A stretch of 64,000 nt of DNA from DATEBA01 sp035288045 (lineage in GTDB: Bacteria; Actinomycetota; UBA4738; HRBIN12). A program made the translations under genes and the position numbers. Every line of letters begins with the position of its first letter. Within the stretch, counting starts at the first letter, position 1. This document shows, one piece after another, positions 49,413 through 58,690 of the stretch. The notes under the pieces were generated by a model. The model was not told where the DNA came from. It worked only from the letters and a program-made list of their open reading frames with translations, and ran no database searches. Where the stretch lies: contig DATEBA010000052.1 in the NCBI GenBank assembly GCA_035288045.1, forward strand, positions 9,542-73,541. The letters run 5' to 3'.

Positions 49413-50375
49413 ATGCGTGCATCGCACGCGCGAGGGGGAACCGCGGTAGCCACGCTGCTCGCCATCCTAATTACGGTCGGCGCTTCGATGCCGATCAAGG
49501 CCGAAGTGGTTCGGACACCACCGCTCGTCCCGAGTCGTGGAGCCTACTTCGGTGGCTACTACCGCATGACGGACTGGTCGGTCGAGGCTCAGAAGAGCAC
49601 GTTCACCGATCTCGAGGCTGCCATGGGCCGGACCCTCGACATCGCCCACTTCTACTACGACTTCAACGGCGCCATCAACCCTTGGCGCGACAAGTGGCAC
49701 ATCGAGAACGGGCGCATCCCGATGATCTCGTGGCAGGGCTACTACACCGACCAGATCATCACGGGCCAGCACGACGGGACCATCGCTCGCTGGGCCGACG
49801 ACATCAAGGCGCTCGGTGCGCCGGTGTTCCTCCGGTGGTTCTGGGAGATGGACGACAAGAAGAAGGCGCACTGGACGCAATCGCCCGAGAACTTCATCGC
49901 GGCGTGGCGACGCCTGCACGACATCTTCACGGCTCGCGGCGCGACCAACGCCGTGTGGGTGTGGTGCCCGAACGCGTGGGCCTTCCGGGTCAACACGGCC
50001 AACCAGTACTATCCGGGCGACGCGTACGTCGACTGGGTGTGCGCCGACGGCTACAACTGGGGGACCCTCGGCTACGGGTACGACTGGGATCTGTTCCCGG
50101 CGATCTTCGGCGACTTCTACGAGCAGTGGGCCGGACGCAAGCCGTTGATGGTCGGCGAGACCGGCGCCGTCGAGCAAGGGGGCAGGAAAGGGCGGTGGAT
50201 ACGAGACCTGCGCTCCATACTCCGGTTCCAGCTCCCGGAGATCAAGGCTCTCGTTTACTTCAGCTCGGCCGACGGCGTCTACGACTTCCGGATCGGGACA
50301 TCGACCAGGGCGTACAACGGCTACACGGCGCTAGCAGGGCGACGGTATTTCAATCCACCTCATCCCGCGAGCTAG
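49413..50375 (+). CDS. Secreted GH26-like glycoside hydrolase (beta-mannanase family fold)
   Basis: 320 aa with a signal peptide (GGTAVATLLAILITVGASMPIKA) and strong AAAGGAGG. GH26-type catalytic pair: acid/base Glu145 in FLRWFWEMDDKK and nucleophile Glu249 in LMVGETGAVEQ. The stretch VWVWCPNAWAFRVNTANQYYPGDAYVDWVCADGYNWG is also typical. It should cleave beta-mannan or a related glycan outside the cell. Being inside the exopolysaccharide locus and behind a c-di-GMP riboswitch, it may trim or release the exopolysaccharide. Confidence 0.85.
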   Translation: MRASHARGGTAVATLLAILITVGASMPIKAEVVRTPPLVPSRGAYFGGYYRMTDWSVEAQKSTFTDLEAAMGRTLDIAHFYYDFNGAINPWRDKWHIENGRIPMISWQGYYTDQIITGQHDGTIARWADDIKALGAPVFLRWFWEMDDKKKAHWTQSPENFIAAWRRLHDIFTARGATNAVWVWCPNAWAFRVNTANQYYPGDAYVDWVCADGYNWGTLGYGYDWDLFPAIFGDFYEQWAGRKPLMVGETGAVEQGGRKGRWIRDLRSILRFQLPEIKALVYFSSADGVYDFRIGTSTRAYNGYTALAGRRYFNPPHPAS

Positions 50376-50392
50376 GGTCCTGGGCGGCAACC

Positions 50393-50427
50393 GAGGCCGC
50401 GGGGGCGCCTCACGCCCCCGCGGCCTC
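50393..50427. terminator. 15-bp perfect hairpin after the glycosidase gene
   Basis: GAGGCCGCGGGGGCG and CGCCCCCGCGGCCTC pair around CCTCA. The stem overlaps the last codons and stop of the convergent kinase-like gene, so it may end transcripts from both sides. Confidence 0.7.
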
Positions 50428-51639
50428 CGCCATCTCTCCCAGGATCGCCGGGTACACCCGGGGGTTTCGCCCGGCCCCGGCGGCGGCCGCCTCCTCGAAC
50501 CGTACGTAGAGCTCGGCCGCGTATAGACGCCCGGCAGCGGCGGCCGCATCGTGATCCATCCCCAGCCCCCGGAGCGATGGCAGGGAGGCTCGCCTACCCC
50601 ACTCCAGCGACCGGGGGAGCGGAAGCCGATCGTGTAGGAACGCCACGCTCGTGTAGAAGTGGACGAGGTCGAACCCAACTGGGGTATGGGCCGCGCTGTG
50701 CTCCCAGTCCCACGCGGCCAGATGCCCCTTCCGGATCGCCAGGTTCCACGGGACCCAGTCCCCGTGCCACCGACCCACCGGCAGCGTCGCGCGGCCGTGC
50801 TCTCCCTCGATGCGCGCGAGGAGCCGCTCTGCCGGGAGGGCGACATCGCCGCCTAGGTTGGCGATACGCGCTCTCAACCGCGCGAGGTACGGGCTAGCCG
50901 ACAACGATCCGCGCGAGACCGACCCGAGCTCCGTGACGGCGCGCGTCACCTGGAGCGGAGGCGGCTGGCGCAACGGCCGGAGGCGACTGACGCCCCGGGG
51001 CAGCGGTGAGACGGCGGAGAGCGCGAGTCCACGCCACGCCCCCTCGTGCATGACCCGCGGGATCCACAGCGAAGCCTCCTCGGTGCCGTTCAGCTCTCGA
51101 AGCGTAAGCGCCTCGTTCCGTACTAGCCCGGCGGTGAAGGCATTCCACCCGACCTTGACGTAGGCGACGGGCCTGCCGCCGAGCGAGAACAGCTGCGCAA
51201 CCGGCTTCCTGTTGGGCCCCTGACGGCCCACGCCGAACGCGGCGAGGACCCGCTCGGATCCGAGCGCCCGCTCGAGGTGTCGCACGAGCAGGATCGAGCC
51301 GAGGCGATCATCGGGCAATGACCCCGGCACGCACACGAGGAGGGGCCCCCCGAACACGCGCCCACCGAGGCCGGCGCGCACGAGGAGCGAGGCCGCCTCA
51401 CGTGCGGTCCGAACGACCGGCGGCCGGAGCGAGTTATACCGGCGCAGCGAGGCTGCCGCCGAGCGACGCGACTCCACCGAGACGAGGAACCGCGGGCGAG
51501 CCAGGCTTGGGATGACCGCGTACGACTCCACGACCCGATACCCGTCGGGGACCGGACCTTCGAGCACGGCACGGACATCTTCGGTGCCGCCCCAGATCAC
51601 GTCGACGAGCCAGCGCAGGCTCGGATGTACCTCGCCCAC
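50410..51639 (-). CDS. APH-like phosphotransferase of the exopolysaccharide locus
   Basis: 409 aa from the GTG at 51639 (GGAG upstream); an earlier frame extension lies inside the sulfotransferase gene. Residues 1 to about 150 are unassigned. The C-terminal half has the kinase motifs: RWHGDWVPWNLAIRKGH (HGD catalytic loop) and AAWDWEHSAAHTPVGFDLVHF (metal-binding DWE). Aminoglycoside-phosphotransferase-like enzymes in glycan loci may phosphorylate sugars or lipid carriers. Last gene of the minus-strand operon; no antibiotic resistance role is implied. Confidence 0.77.
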   Translation of the reverse strand: MGEVHPSLRWLVDVIWGGTEDVRAVLEGPVPDGYRVVESYAVIPSLARPRFLVSVESRRSAAASLRRYNSLRPPVVRTAREAASLLVRAGLGGRVFGGPLLVCVPGSLPDDRLGSILLVRHLERALGSERVLAAFGVGRQGPNRKPVAQLFSLGGRPVAYVKVGWNAFTAGLVRNEALTLRELNGTEEASLWIPRVMHEGAWRGLALSAVSPLPRGVSRLRPLRQPPPLQVTRAVTELGSVSRGSLSASPYLARLRARIANLGGDVALPAERLLARIEGEHGRATLPVGRWHGDWVPWNLAIRKGHLAAWDWEHSAAHTPVGFDLVHFYTSVAFLHDRLPLPRSLEWGRRASLPSLRGLGMDHDAAAAAGRLYAAELYVRFEEAAAAGAGRNPRVYPAILGEMAEAAGA

Positions 51640-51643
51640 CCGC

Positions 51644-52519
51644 TCAGCTCCAGTCGAACCGACGACCGAGGAGCTCGAAGAGCCGTTCGTTGTGCGGCCG
51701 GAAGTGGGCGACGAGCCGCCGGCGCGTCTCCGGATCCATCGAGCCGCCCTCGGCGGCGTTGAACTTCTCGTAGCTGTTGAGGTCCATGGGTCGAACGCCG
51801 AGGAAAGCGTGCACGCGACGCAGCTCCTCTCCGGGTTGGGCGAAGAACTCCTCGCTCCCGACGACGAGGAGACGCTGCCTGGGGAACCGCTCCAGCCAGA
51901 CGCCGAGTTGGTCCGCGTACTCCCCCCGCGCCATGTAGGTGTGATGCTGGTGGGAGAAGCTCCGGTATCCCGGGTCGTCGCGGAGCCGCGCGAGCTCGCC
52001 AGCCGTTCGCTCGGGCTCGCGGGCGATGGCCTCCGCGAATGGCAGCGTTTCGTAGCCGAGCCGCGCCTCGTGACGCCATTGCGAGAACGCTCGCTCCACG
52101 GGGTCACGGACCATCGCGATGAGCCGGACGTCGGGGAGGAGGCCGGCCACGCGCTCGGGTACGAGGGGGTGGACCAGGTAGTAGGGGCTCGCCTCGCCCG
52201 GGACGAGCGACTCGCCGGTCCGCTCTCGGTGCCTCAGATGCGCCGCTCTGGTGGGGAAGAACCGTCGGTACCAACCCTCCCCGCGGTCGTACCGCAGGTC
52301 GAAGAAATGCACCTCCTTGGCCAGACGCGCGCCTGCGATGTCTGGGTGCCGGATGAGGTAGTTGTAAAGCGACGTCGTGCCGGCGCGCTGAGCACCGATG
52401 ATGAGGTAGTCGGGGAGCACACGGGGACCGCCGACAGCGGCAAGTCCGACGCGGAGCACGCCTTTCGCGCTCTCCCGCACGTCGCGGGGCACGGCCCGAA
52501 CGAGGCCCCGCACGCTCAC
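51644..52519 (-). CDS. PAPS-dependent sulfotransferase
   Basis: 291 aa, GTG overlapping the flippase-fusion stop as GTGA. The 5'-phosphosulfate-binding loop is YLIIGAQRAGTTSLYNYL near the N-terminus; the 3'-phosphate-binding motif is LIAMVRDPVERAFSQWRH. Soluble. It is clearly paralogous to the sulfotransferase part of the upstream fusion protein, down to the sequence around the start (VRESAKG/VREGMKG). Predicted to sulfate a hydroxyl of the repeat unit or polymer. Confidence 0.9.
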   Translation of the reverse strand: MSVRGLVRAVPRDVRESAKGVLRVGLAAVGGPRVLPDYLIIGAQRAGTTSLYNYLIRHPDIAGARLAKEVHFFDLRYDRGEGWYRRFFPTRAAHLRHRERTGESLVPGEASPYYLVHPLVPERVAGLLPDVRLIAMVRDPVERAFSQWRHEARLGYETLPFAEAIAREPERTAGELARLRDDPGYRSFSHQHHTYMARGEYADQLGVWLERFPRQRLLVVGSEEFFAQPGEELRRVHAFLGVRPMDLNSYEKFNAAEGGSMDPETRRRLVAHFRPHNERLFELLGRRFDWS

Positions 52520-54993
52520 GTCTCCCACCCGAAGTCGGTCCCGATGAGCTCCGCGAGCCTCCGGTTGTGCGGTGCGAAGTGCTCCCGCAGGCGGCGTCGG
52601 ATCGAGGCTTCCATCGCGGAGCCGGGATGGTAGTTCAAGCGTCCATACCCCTCGAGATCGACGAGCGGGAGCTCCAGGAAGGCCTGGACGCGCCGGAACA
52701 GGCCGGCGGGGTCTTCGAACATGTCCTCGCTCCGCACGACGAGCAGCCGCTCGCGCGCGAACCGCTCGAGCCACAACTCCAGCGGTGCGGCGTACTCACC
52801 CTGGCCAACGTAGGTAAAGTGCTCGTGGGCGTAGCTGTACGCGTGCTCGTCGGCGAGCAGCCGGGCGGCCTCGCCTCGCACGCGATCGGCCTCCGCGTCT
52901 ATGGCCTCTTCGAACGTGAGGGGCTCGGCGCCGTGACGGAGGCGCTCTCTGTAGTGGGAGAACGCGCGCTCGACGGGATCGCGAAGGATCACGATGAGCT
53001 TGGCGTCGGGCACGGTCCGATGCGCTCGCTCGGGGGCGCGCGGATGGAAGAGGTAATAGGGGCTCGCCTCGCCCCCGAGGTAGGGGCCGCCGAGGCGCCG
53101 CTCCATCCGCCGGACGCGCGCCCGCGTAGGGAAGTGCGATCGGTACCATCCGTCCCCGTTCGCATAGTGCAGGTCGAAATACCGGATGCCCTTGATCCGT
53201 TGCACCGCAGGATATATCGGTGACACGTGCGGGTGCTGTAGGAGGTAGTCGAACAGCGAGGTCGTGCCGCCTCGCTTGGCGCCGATCACGAGGAAGGACG
53301 GGAGCCCGCGGGTGCCACCCGTGAGGACGCCCCACGAGCGAAGCGCCCCTTTCATCCCCTCCCGGACGGAGCGGGGCGCGCGGTGGCGGATCGGGGCGCG
53401 CAGCATCCCGGCAGAACCGTCGCCGTCACCTCCACGGCGCGAGAAGGCCCCCACGAGCAACGGAAGCCTAAGAGTGTGGCGCAGGCGCCACAGTAGCGGT
53501 CCGTACAGTCCGCCCGCGACCGCGAGCGCCAGGATCCCAGACCCCCAGGTCGCTCCGAGGGCGGCGCGCGCCGCGAGACCTGCGCCGCCGACGCAGACGA
53601 GCGATCCCGTTGCCACCTTCCAATACCCGTCGCCGAACGGGCGGATCCCGAGAAGGAACCGGACCTCGAGCAACGCGGCGACGTTGTCGAACACGATGCT
53701 CGCCGTCCACGCGATCGCCGCGCCCTCGATCCCCAACCGCGGGATCAGGAGGAGGTTCAGCCCGACGTTCAACGTTACGGCGCCTATCGTGTTGAAGAGG
53801 TTCCACGAGCTCCTCCCGCCCATCAGCAGAACGGCCGTCACGTTGCCGGTGCCGAGGTTCACGAGCATCGCGAGCGAGAGGATCAGCAGCACGTGCTGGC
53901 CCCGCGGGAACTCGGGACCGAACAGGCCGAGCACGAATGGCGCGAACGTGGCGAACGCCAGGTAGAGCGGCCACGATGCGGCGATGAGCCACCATGTGGC
54001 GACGCGGTAGAGGTCCTCCGCCTCGGCCTTGCGATCCCGCGCCAGTAGGCCGCTCAGCTGAGGCGCGAGGGCCAGCCGCACGGCCTGCAGAGCGAGCGTT
54101 CCCATCACCACCAGTCGGCTCACGGCCGCGTAGACGCCGGCCTCTTGAGCCGTCCTCATCGACGAGACGAGGAGCACGTCCAGCCAGGTGATCGCCACCT
54201 GGAACGCACCGGCGAGCCCGCGGGGGCCAGCGAAGCGCCAGAACTCGGTCGCCAAACCGGGCGGCCGTGAGCGTCGGGCCGGCACCCCTGCGTCGCGCTC
54301 GAGCGTCCGGACCAGCCGGTCGAAGACGAGGACGGCGACCGCGAACCCGGCGACGACCGGGATCACCCACGCGAACGCGATCCACGTTGCGCTCAGGCCG
54401 AGCAGGACCGCCCCCAGCACGAGCAGCAGGCGTGCCGCGGGCTTCCCGAGGTTCTCGACCAGCACGTACGGCGCCATCGTGCCGAAGCCGCGAGCGCCCG
54501 ACACCAGCACCGTGGAAGCGCCGGAGACGAGAAGGAACGGCGCGAAGAGACGCAGGTACTCGGAACCCTCCGCTCGGTAGGCTTCCTCGAAGATCGCGCG
54601 AGCGAGCGGGGCGGCGAGCGCGAACACCAATGCGGCGGCGACGCCGCCGGTCGCGAGCACCGGCCACAGCGCCGTCGCGAGGATCGGGCGAACGTCCGCG
54701 TCTCGGCCGAGCGCTCGGTATCGCGATATCGCACGGACGAGTCCCGTGTCGGCTCCGAGCTCCGTCACGTTGCTCGCGATCATGAAGAGCGCGACCGCCG
54801 CGAAGAAGACGCCGGCGCCCTCGGCACCGAGGCCGCGAGTAACGACGACGACCAGGGCGAAAGCGAGGATCCCCCCGAGCACCATCCCGGCGAGGTTGAG
54901 CGACCCGCCGCGCGCCAGGAGGCCCAGGTCGTCGCTCCGGCGGCCCTGCGCCGCCCGAGACGGGGCCGCGAAGTCGCGCGCGCCCTCGAGCAC
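52516..54993 (-). CDS. Fusion of Wzx-type flippase and sulfotransferase
   Basis: 825 aa. Residues about 25-500 are a polysaccharide flippase of the MATE/Wzx type with a dozen or so membrane segments (SLNLAGMVLGGILAFALVVVVT, GAEGAGVFFAAVALFMIASN). Residues about 530-825 are a complete sulfotransferase with LVIGAKRGGTTSLFDYL and LIVILRDPVERAFSHYRE. The linker contains an internal ATG at residue 530 (position 53406) that lines up with the start of the free-standing sulfotransferase, so the fusion looks like loss of a stop between two genes. GGAGG 20 nt before that ATG might still allow internal starts. Confidence 0.88.
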   Translation of the reverse strand: MLEGARDFAAPSRAAQGRRSDDLGLLARGGSLNLAGMVLGGILAFALVVVVTRGLGAEGAGVFFAAVALFMIASNVTELGADTGLVRAISRYRALGRDADVRPILATALWPVLATGGVAAALVFALAAPLARAIFEEAYRAEGSEYLRLFAPFLLVSGASTVLVSGARGFGTMAPYVLVENLGKPAARLLLVLGAVLLGLSATWIAFAWVIPVVAGFAVAVLVFDRLVRTLERDAGVPARRSRPPGLATEFWRFAGPRGLAGAFQVAITWLDVLLVSSMRTAQEAGVYAAVSRLVVMGTLALQAVRLALAPQLSGLLARDRKAEAEDLYRVATWWLIAASWPLYLAFATFAPFVLGLFGPEFPRGQHVLLILSLAMLVNLGTGNVTAVLLMGGRSSWNLFNTIGAVTLNVGLNLLLIPRLGIEGAAIAWTASIVFDNVAALLEVRFLLGIRPFGDGYWKVATGSLVCVGGAGLAARAALGATWGSGILALAVAGGLYGPLLWRLRHTLRLPLLVGAFSRRGGDGDGSAGMLRAPIRHRAPRSVREGMKGALRSWGVLTGGTRGLPSFLVIGAKRGGTTSLFDYLLQHPHVSPIYPAVQRIKGIRYFDLHYANGDGWYRSHFPTRARVRRMERRLGGPYLGGEASPYYLFHPRAPERAHRTVPDAKLIVILRDPVERAFSHYRERLRHGAEPLTFEEAIDAEADRVRGEAARLLADEHAYSYAHEHFTYVGQGEYAAPLELWLERFARERLLVVRSEDMFEDPAGLFRRVQAFLELPLVDLEGYGRLNYHPGSAMEASIRRRLREHFAPHNRRLAELIGTDFGWET

Positions 54994-54996
54994 GGA

Positions 54997-56304
54997 CTAC
55001 CCCGCCCCCGCGGCCGCCGGCGCCCTCTCGCCCGCCGTCGCCGTCGCCTCCACCGCCTCGGTAAAGGCGCGGCGCTCGCGCAGGGCGATCGCGCTCGCGA
55101 GCATCACCACGTGGATCTGGCTCGGCAGCATGCCGTAGTAGGGCAGCTGGAGCAGCACGATCACCAGGGTGACGTGGGACCAGAAGGTGGCCCAGGAGCC
55201 GCCCCGCCGGCTGATCCACGCCACGTAGGCGAACCACCCAACGTAGAACAGAGCCCCCGGGACCCCGTGGGAGAACAGCACGAGCCAGAGCTGTCCCTGG
55301 GTTCCGACCGACGGGAGGTTGGGGTTCTCCGCCGAGGGCCGCGGCGATCCGTAGCCGAGGAGCGGCGACTGCAACACGCCTTCGCCGGCCTCCGATGCCA
55401 GCGATATGCGCGCGCGGTTGCTGTGACCGGTCACCAGCCGGTCGGCGACGAGCTCCCGCAGGGGCGTGAAGGCGATGACGAGGCCGAGCACGGCGAACAG
55501 TAGCAGCACCCCGCCGAACGCGGTGCCGCGTCCGAGAAGCGCGAACCGCCACGATGCGTACAGCAGGCCGAGGCCCAGTGAGAGCCACAACCCCCGGTTG
55601 AGCGACATGACTATCGGGACCGCGGACGCCACTAGGAGCGCGATCGTTATCGGGCGCCAACCCCACCGGCGGATGAACGACCAGCTGGCGATCAGGAGCG
55701 GCGTGAGCAGAGCGAAGTTGGCACCCCACTCGTTCGTGTACACGAAGGGCGCTGCGGGGCGTCCGACAGGATACCCGAGGAAGTCGTGGATCTGCGCGAA
55801 CCTTGGGTGCACCAGTTGAGAGAACCACTCGTTCGCCATGAACCTCCCGGGCACGATCGACTCGACCGGCGTCGAGAAGCTCACCTCGGAGAAAAGCACG
55901 CCGAGGTACCCGCCCGCCACGACGTAGGCCCAGAACACCCCGAGGGCCAACAGGATCCGGCCCGTCGGGAGCTGCTCCTCGGTCGAGTTGTAGACGTAGA
56001 GGAACAGGATGGTCGCCGATAGATAGAGCGATGCGCGGTAGATGAAGACGAGACCGCGCGTCGGCTCGTCCAGCATGAGGGCGGAGCCCGCCATCCAGAC
56101 GAGGAACGCCAGCCAGATCCCGAACCCTCTGGGAGCGCGGACGTCACGCCGCAGGACGAGGGACGCGAGCATCGGGAGGGCGAGGATCGGCCAGACGAAC
56201 GCCCCCAGGCCGAGCACCCACCAGATCGGAAAGGCGACGAAAAGGGCGTAGAGCAGCAAGCCCGCAGGTAGCCGTAGGGAGCGTGTCGTGGTGGGCCTCG
56301 CCAT
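54997..56304 (-). CDS. O-antigen ligase/Wzy-like polysaccharide polymerase
   Basis: 435 aa with 10-12 membrane helices and a large hydrophilic loop in the C-terminal half (residues about 285-345, with GHSNRARISLASEAGEGVLQSPLLGYG), where this family has its active-site loop. ALDEPTRGLVF-type cytoplasmic loops and SLNRGLWLSLGLGLLYAS are typical. It should polymerise lipid-linked repeat units outside the membrane. The ATG overlaps the GT2 stop by one base. Confidence 0.85.
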   Translation of the reverse strand: MARPTTTRSLRLPAGLLLYALFVAFPIWWVLGLGAFVWPILALPMLASLVLRRDVRAPRGFGIWLAFLVWMAGSALMLDEPTRGLVFIYRASLYLSATILFLYVYNSTEEQLPTGRILLALGVFWAYVVAGGYLGVLFSEVSFSTPVESIVPGRFMANEWFSQLVHPRFAQIHDFLGYPVGRPAAPFVYTNEWGANFALLTPLLIASWSFIRRWGWRPITIALLVASAVPIVMSLNRGLWLSLGLGLLYASWRFALLGRGTAFGGVLLLFAVLGLVIAFTPLRELVADRLVTGHSNRARISLASEAGEGVLQSPLLGYGSPRPSAENPNLPSVGTQGQLWLVLFSHGVPGALFYVGWFAYVAWISRRGGSWATFWSHVTLVIVLLQLPYYGMLPSQIHVVMLASAIALRERRAFTEAVEATATAGERAPAAAGAG

Positions 56305-57218
56305 CAGATCCCCTTCCCGACGGAGTGAGCCAGGCGGAGGATCGTCTCGGGACGCAGGAGCCCAAGACTCACGAGGAAAGCCAGGTATGCCCGACGCTCC
56401 CGCCAGTCCGCACGGAGAGTCCGTCGGGCCCAGCTGCGAGCGAGGGCCCGATCCCCCGCCCCCGCGAGCGCGAACGCGATCTGCCCGCTAACGCGGGCGA
56501 GTCCCCGGGGGTCGGTCTCGAACTCCGGGTAACGCTGCAACAGGTAGGTGAGGCCCTCCGCCATCATCCGCCAGCGCCCTTCGAAGTACGACGCGGTCCC
56601 CCAGTGCACCCGGACGAGCGGGCGAGGCACCGCCACGATCGGCGCGAGGCGTGCGGCCCGGAGCAGCCACTCGTAGTCCTCGCCGAAGCTCCCCGGGATC
56701 TCCTCGTCCACCTGGCCGATCCTCTCCAGGAACGCGGAGCGCCGCACGAGCAGCGTCGAGGAGTGGAGCTCCGCTACCCTGGAGTGAAGCAGGTGACGGA
56801 AGGTCACGAGCTCCGCGGGCGGCAGACGCTCGATGCTCCGGCCCCGATACTCGACGACGATGCCCGAGGAGGCGACGTCCGAGCCGGGCTCGCGGTCCAG
56901 CGCCTCCACCTGCAGACGCAGCTTGTCGGGCAGCCACTCGTCGTCGTCGTCGCAGAAGGCGAGGAGCTCGCCGCCGGCGCGCTCCGCGCCGGCATTCCTG
57001 GCACCGGCCAGCCCGGGTCGGTGATCGTTCGAGACGACGTGGACGCGCCGCCCGGGACCGGTCGTCACCTCGATCGCCTTCGGATCGCTGCGATCGAACA
57101 CGACGAGGCACTCGATGTCGCCGTCGTATCGCTGACCGAGGATGGCCCGAAGCGCGCGTCGGACGAGCTCGGGGCGATCCCGGGTGGGCACGACGGCGGT
57201 CACCGGAGGCACGCTCAC
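56304..57218 (-). CDS. Family 2 glycosyltransferase
   Basis: 304 aa, GTG overlapping the previous stop as GTGA. GT-A fold: VTAVVPTRDRPELVRRAL (nucleotide-binding start), NAGAERAGGELLAFCDDDDEWLPDKL (DxD metal site), SFGEDYEWLLRAARLA (general base region). Transfers a sugar from a nucleotide sugar during repeat-unit assembly. No membrane helix. Confidence 0.9.
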   Translation of the reverse strand: MSVPPVTAVVPTRDRPELVRRALRAILGQRYDGDIECLVVFDRSDPKAIEVTTGPGRRVHVVSNDHRPGLAGARNAGAERAGGELLAFCDDDDEWLPDKLRLQVEALDREPGSDVASSGIVVEYRGRSIERLPPAELVTFRHLLHSRVAELHSSTLLVRRSAFLERIGQVDEEIPGSFGEDYEWLLRAARLAPIVAVPRPLVRVHWGTASYFEGRWRMMAEGLTYLLQRYPEFETDPRGLARVSGQIAFALAGAGDRALARSWARRTLRADWRERRAYLAFLVSLGLLRPETILRLAHSVGKGI

Positions 57219-58690
57219 CGGTCGCCTCCTCCGCGCACGCGGTACCCGTAGCGGTAGAGCAGCGGCATCGTGATCGCGGAGACGAGGCGCCGGCGGCCGG
57301 GGTCCATCCCATGCCTCCACTCCTCGTCCGGGCGGAGCTCCACGGGCCCCGTGCGGAACCGCATCGGGTTGCCGGACACGGTGTGTCCGACGCCGAGCTC
57401 CGCGGCACCGTCACGAAGGAAGGCGAGTGCATCGTCTCCGAGCCCCTCCCCGGTGAGGTGGAGGATCCGCTCCAGCTCGCGGCGGGGGTCCGCAACCAGG
57501 GACTCGTAGCGAACGAGGAGCATCGGCACTCCGGTAAGCCGGAGCAACTCGAACAAGCCATTGTACGCCACCCAGTCGGTGCCGGCGCGTGCGGCGCCCG
57601 GCGTGGGCATGTAGGCCTCGCCGGCGACGACCTCCGGGCGCCGCACGCGCCTCCCCCACGAGAACGCGACGCCGCGACTGTCACGGACGAGGTGCGCGAC
57701 GCGAAGATCGACGCCCGGCACGCGGCGCAGGAGGAACGCCGTCGACGCGTGCTTGGACGAGTCCACGACCACCCGCGCGCCCGCGACGGAGGCCAACGCC
57801 CCGTACAGTCGACCGAGAAGGTGGGCGTATCGCCGCAAGCGGTCCCGGTAGCGGCCGCGAGGCGCCAGCATGAGGGGGATGAACCGGTTTCGGTCGACGC
57901 TTCGCTGCAGCCCCAGGACCTCGGCGGGCTGAAGCCTGTCCCAGCCGCCGAACGCGGCCTCGCCGACATCCGCCCAGTACGGGCACGCGCGGAACCGCTC
58001 GCCGCACCCACACAGCTGGTCCCCTGCTAGCCCGCGCCGCCAGAGGTGCACGACCTCGCCGACCGACACGAAACCGGGGATCTCCCCCAGCATGCGGTCG
58101 AGCAATGTGCTCCCGCTCCGGCCGGTGCCGCCCACGTAGAGCACACGTACCCGCCGGGGCGGCGAAGGCGCATCGGCGGCGAGCGCGTCGACGAGCCGCG
58201 CGAACCGCTCCACCCCCTCGGGCGGCGCGTCCACGGGCCTCCCTCGCATCGACCTCTTCCCGGAGAAGGCCTCGTTCAGCAGCACGTGGAGCCGTTCCTC
58301 GCTCTCGGCCAGCTCGACCTCGCCGAGCGCCGCGAGGCGACGAGCGAAGCGCACCTGGTGGTCGTCGACGTGCTCCCCGTGCGCGCGGGCCCGCGGGACC
58401 ACGACGGGAACCAGACCCTGACGGCGGGAGAGCACGATCGTCCCCGTTCCTCCGTGACAGACCACGACCTCGGCCTCCCTAAGGAGCTCCTCGACCTCGT
58501 GGAACGCGAGGAAAGGAGCGCCCTCGGCGTGCCGGGGAGGGGCCGCCGCCCCGTGCTGCACGAAGCACCGGACCCCCGGCGCCGACACCGCCCAGGAGTC
58601 CACCCACCGCACGAGCCGTTCGAACGGGTAGGACTCCGTCCCGACCGTGGCGAAGAGGAGCGGTGATGAGACATGGCCGCCCATCGCCAC
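57215..58690 (-). CDS. Fusion of Alg13-like glycosyltransferase (GT28 C-terminal type) and sulfotransferase
   Basis: 491 aa. Residues 1 to about 165 are an Alg13/PssE-like nucleotide-sugar-binding half-enzyme: FATVGTESYPFERLVRWV, EVVVCHGGTGTIVLSRRQGLVPVVVPR, HVDDHQVRFARRLA. From about 185 to the end a sulfotransferase follows, with PAPS loop VLYVGGTGRSGSTLLDRML and VAHLVRDSRGVAFSWGRR. No start codon at the joint, so a true fusion. It directly follows the Alg14-like gene and should dimerise with that protein. A third, more distant sulfotransferase type in the locus. Confidence 0.87.
   Translation of the reverse strand: MAMGGHVSSPLLFATVGTESYPFERLVRWVDSWAVSAPGVRCFVQHGAAAPPRHAEGAPFLAFHEVEELLREAEVVVCHGGTGTIVLSRRQGLVPVVVPRARAHGEHVDDHQVRFARRLAALGEVELAESEERLHVLLNEAFSGKRSMRGRPVDAPPEGVERFARLVDALAADAPSPPRRVRVLYVGGTGRSGSTLLDRMLGEIPGFVSVGEVVHLWRRGLAGDQLCGCGERFRACPYWADVGEAAFGGWDRLQPAEVLGLQRSVDRNRFIPLMLAPRGRYRDRLRRYAHLLGRLYGALASVAGARVVVDSSKHASTAFLLRRVPGVDLRVAHLVRDSRGVAFSWGRRVRRPEVVAGEAYMPTPGAARAGTDWVAYNGLFELLRLTGVPMLLVRYESLVADPRRELERILHLTGEGLGDDALAFLRDGAAELGVGHTVSGNPMRFRTGPVELRPDEEWRHGMDPGRRRLVSAITMPLLYRYGYRVRGGGDR

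Noticed and set aside
53468..55828. 786-codon minus-strand open frame inside the flippase and polymerase genes
   Set aside because: Shadow of membrane-protein genes read one base off; no hydrophobic segments.
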